Source: Coriobacteriales bacterium (GTDB taxonomy: Bacteria; Actinomycetota; Coriobacteriia; Coriobacteriales; UBA8131). From it: 22,165 bases of DNA. The stretch's first letter is position 1. Every line of letters starts with the position of its first letter. Shown here in pieces: positions 20,051 to 22,165 of the stretch. Location: the NCBI GenBank assembly GCA_031267175.1, contig JAIRZP010000010.1:1-22165 (forward strand). Direction: 5' to 3'. The position numbers were made by a program, and so were the translations under genes. Below the pieces are notes generated by a model. The model ran no database searches. It saw only the letters and a list, made by a program, of their open reading frames with translations, and was not told the DNA's origin.

Positions 20051-21469
20051 ATGCGGGTAGAATACATCGTTGCCCTGGCAGTCCTTTCAGCCGCTGTAGC
20101 AGCGGGCGCGCTCCTCCTCTTCGTAAAACCCAAGCATAGCACGCGTGCAAAGACCTTTACCCTCTCCACCTGCCTCGTGCTTATCGTCTCCTCCCTTGCC
20201 TTTACCTCTGTGGGTGCTGCCACAGGAAACATCCTCATCCCCGAGCCCGACCCCTACTTTGACCCCACACTCAATGGCACTTACGAAAACCGCCCTGATA
20301 GAGAGGGCGGTTTTTATTCGGGCAACTTTAAGGACGGCTACTACGACGGAGAGGGCACGCTCACCTACGCTAACGGAGATGTCTATGAAGGACTGTGGGT
20401 ACACGGGAGGAGAAACGGACAAGGCACGCTTACCACCAAAGCACACGAGGTCTACACCGGCAGTTGGAAAGACGATGTCAGAAACGGCGAGGGAAAAGCA
20501 ACCTACCCAAACGGTGAGACCTATGTGGGAAGCTGGCAAGACGACCTTCAGGAGGGTCAGGGTACCTATACCTATGCGGATGGCTCTACCTACAGTGGTA
20601 TGTGGGAAGGGGGACTCTGGAGTGGCCAGGGCACTACTACCTCAAAAGACGGCTGGATCTATGAAGGCTCCTTCGTAAACGGACTCAGACAGGGAGAAGG
20701 TAAGCTCACCTATCCGGATGGCTCTGTCTATACGGGAAGCTTCAAAGACAATGTGCCAGACGGTGAGGGAAGCTTTGTCAGCCCAGATAACACCCGCACC
20801 CAGGCATCCTTCTCACTCGGAGTAAGGGAAGGAGAGGGAACCCTTAGCTATGCTAACGGAGATGTCTATACCGGCCAGTTCGTAAAGAACACGCAAAACG
20901 GCTACGGGAAGTTCACCACAGCAGCGGGCATCACCTACACCGGCTCCTTTACCGACGGCCTTCAAAACGGTGAGGGAAGTGCTACCTTCAAAGATGGTTC
21001 TACCTATGAGGGAAGCTGGAAAGACGGCACTTTCAGTGGTAAGGGGAGCTACAAGAGCTCAGAGGGTTGGAGTTACACCGGAAACTGGGTATCCGGCCTC
21101 AAGAGTGGTCAGGGTACCTACACCTTTAAAGACGGCTCTGTCTACACAGGACACTTCCAAGACGACCTCGAAAACGGCGAGGGGAGCTATACCTCCTCCA
21201 CAGGCTGGAACTACAGAGGCACCTTCCGAGACGGCCTCAGAAACGGAGAAGGCACGCTTACCTATGCAGACAGCTCTACCTACACCGGCCAGTGGCAAGA
21301 CAACTACAAACACGGGCAGGGTACCCAGACCTATAGAGAGGCCGGAAGTCTCTACGCCACCTATACCGGCCAGTTTGCCTATAACAAGAGAAACGGACAA
21401 GGAACTCTCAGCTATGTCTCCGGACAGGAGATAAGTGGTACCTGGTCAGATGACAGCTTCATCGGGTGA
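20051..21469 (+). CDS. Membrane-tethered MORN-repeat protein
   Basis: Two hydrophobic segments at the N-terminus (about residues 4-25 and 37-57) precede a short acidic linker and 16 full MORN repeats of about 23 residues plus a partial one. The consensus is Y-x-G-x-[WF]-x-[DN]-G-x-x-[NS]-G-x-G-[TS]-x-x-[YT]-x-[DN]-G. The eighth repeat (RTQASFSLGVREGEG) has lost the Y-x-G. MORN arrays form extended beta-hairpin ribbons that bind lipids or proteins; in bacteria their roles are largely unknown. The frame opens at 19973, but ATG 20051 is chosen because AAAGGTGG (20036-20043) precedes it and the hydrophobic segment starts there. A perfect intrinsic-terminator sequence lies inside the gene at 20286-20315. 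The next gene may start at a GTG overlapping the stop. Confidence 0.93.
   Translation: MRVEYIVALAVLSAAVAAGALLLFVKPKHSTRAKTFTLSTCLVLIVSSLAFTSVGAATGNILIPEPDPYFDPTLNGTYENRPDREGGFYSGNFKDGYYDGEGTLTYANGDVYEGLWVHGRRNGQGTLTTKAHEVYTGSWKDDVRNGEGKATYPNGETYVGSWQDDLQEGQGTYTYADGSTYSGMWEGGLWSGQGTTTSKDGWIYEGSFVNGLRQGEGKLTYPDGSVYTGSFKDNVPDGEGSFVSPDNTRTQASFSLGVREGEGTLSYANGDVYTGQFVKNTQNGYGKFTTAAGITYTGSFTDGLQNGEGSATFKDGSTYEGSWKDGTFSGKGSYKSSEGWSYTGNWVSGLKSGQGTYTFKDGSVYTGHFQDDLENGEGSYTSSTGWNYRGTFRDGLRNGEGTLTYADSSTYTGQWQDNYKHGQGTQTYREAGSLYATYTGQFAYNKRNGQGTLSYVSGQEISGTWSDDSFIG
20286..20315 (+). terminator. Intrinsic terminator inside the MORN coding sequence
   Basis: AAAACCGCCCT (20286-20296) and AGGGCGGTTTT (20304-20314) form a perfect 11-bp stem with a 7-nt loop, followed by a further T and ATT. 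This is a textbook rho-independent terminator, placed about 235 bases after the start codon at the junction between the membrane segments and the MORN repeats. Translating ribosomes may suppress it. Confidence 0.65.
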
Positions 21470-22165
21470 GCAAAGCTGAGAGAGAAGAAAAAAGAACGTC
21501 AAACATCATGAGAGGAAGTGAGACATACCAGGGTATGACAGGCGGCAGGACATCAGACGGTAGGACATCTAAGGACAGGCAAACTGGCAGAAGCTGGCCC
21601 AAAGCCCTTGCCTCAGTAGCTCTTGTCCTTCTAACCTCTCTCGTCCTCATCTCCATCCAGTCCATGCTCACCGGACTTCTGTCCTATGTTCTTGCACTCA
21701 CGTCCCCTGAAGGCTATACACTCAGTGAACTCCGCGGCGTTGTGGATGTCATAGCAACTGTTGCCACCTTGGCCTGGGTGCCGGTAACACTACACTTCCT
21801 GTTTGTCTCGGTGCTTTCTCTCGGCAGTGTCAAAGACAGGCTTACTCATGCCAGACGTACTCTCAAAGGCCGTTATCTTGCACTCCTTGCACTCCTGCTC
21901 GCCGCTCTTGCCCTCGGCTGGTTGGTAGCTGCTGCAAGTGAAGCTGTCCCTGATATGCTTCTGCGGCATATCATTCGCATCACCTTATCGGTAGTACTTG
22001 GTATAGCTGCACTCATTTTGATGTTTACCCTCTACAGAGGTCCGCGAGACAACGCGAGACATACCCGGGGGAGCAAGGGTGCAAGACCTTCTGGCAACAT
22101 GCCAGTGAAAGTGGGCTTCACTGCGCCAGCTCAGTACAGCAGAGCCTTCAGTAGGTCTACCGCCA
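21466..22165 (+). CDS. Multi-spanning membrane protein (partial, runs off the window)
   Basis: An open frame of at least 233 codons continues past the window end. After a charged Ser/Gly/Arg-rich N-terminus there are about four hydrophobic helices (for example ALASVALVLLTSLVLISI, LAWVPVTLHFLFVSVLSL, YLALLALLLAALALGWLV and ITLSVVLGIAALILMF). A basic hydrophilic stretch follows that is probably cytoplasmic. I do not recognise the family. The GTG at 21466 overlaps the MORN stop as GTGA, which suggests translational coupling; the ATG at 21508 is an alternative, and neither has a strong ribosome binding site. It is probably in an operon with the MORN gene. Confidence 0.65.
   Translation, partial: MSKAEREEKRTSNIMRGSETYQGMTGGRTSDGRTSKDRQTGRSWPKALASVALVLLTSLVLISIQSMLTGLLSYVLALTSPEGYTLSELRGVVDVIATVATLAWVPVTLHFLFVSVLSLGSVKDRLTHARRTLKGRYLALLALLLAALALGWLVAAASEAVPDMLLRHIIRITLSVVLGIAALILMFTLYRGPRDNARHTRGSKGARPSGNMPVKVGFTAPAQYSRAFSRSTA

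Overview
The window looks like chromosomal DNA of a high-GC Gram-positive bacterium, most likely a member of the Coriobacteriia (Actinomycetota). This is an inference. It rests on the gene order nrdR-dut-hisC-cmk-plsC-ispH, on an LPXTG-anchored SpaA-domain surface protein, on a His/Cys C-terminal domain of the kind I associate with coriobacterial surface proteins, and on a LexA box of the Gram-positive/actinobacterial type. No rRNA, tRNA, transposase or CRISPR array was seen.

Layout. (1) 1-1900 is an accessory block, visibly more AT-rich at its left end. It holds the tail of an upstream gene, an unrecognised small protein, a protein with a C-terminal CFI-box domain, and an MNT-type nucleotidyltransferase. 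A short fragment of its probable HEPN partner survives just upstream of the nucleotidyltransferase. (2) 1937-9855 is mostly a minus-strand housekeeping cluster: nrdR, dut, hisC, cmk, plsC, ispH and a PDZ/radical-SAM DUF512 protein. It is interrupted at 3329-5432 by a plus-strand pair, a radical SAM 'DNA modification/repair' protein and a DUF4130 protein. The pair's promoter contains a near-ideal LexA box, so it is probably SOS-induced. (3) 9978-16054 is a minus-strand three-gene cell-surface operon: a 1307-residue SpaA-repeat protein ending in LPITG, a Ser/Gly/Asn-rich membrane-anchored protein with a probable metal-binding C-terminal domain, and a secreted/transmembrane protein of unknown family. 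(4) 16055-16650 is a long AT-rich intergenic region carrying two diverged copies of a regulatory cassette with a strongly conserved 39-bp core. It lies upstream of a plus-strand protein that looks like two fused ribbon-helix-helix-like domains. (5) 17336-19560 holds hflX and, convergent to it, an EamA-family transporter. An 85-nt near-perfect hairpin sits immediately upstream of the transporter start. (6) 19927-22165 holds a strong promoter, a membrane-tethered protein with 16 MORN repeats whose coding sequence contains a textbook intrinsic terminator, and the first part of a coupled multi-spanning membrane protein that runs off the window.

How the parts may work together. The housekeeping cluster supplies dNTP control (nrdR, dut), CMP phosphorylation, phospholipid acylation and isoprenoid synthesis. 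The SOS-linked pair is probably an uncharacterised DNA-repair or base-modification module. The surface operon, the tandem RHH-like protein and the duplicated regulatory cassette may form one regulated surface-display locus; this is inference from adjacency and divergent orientation only. The observations most worth following up are the LexA-controlled pair, the duplicated cassette, the strand-asymmetric 85-nt hairpin, and the terminator embedded in the MORN gene.
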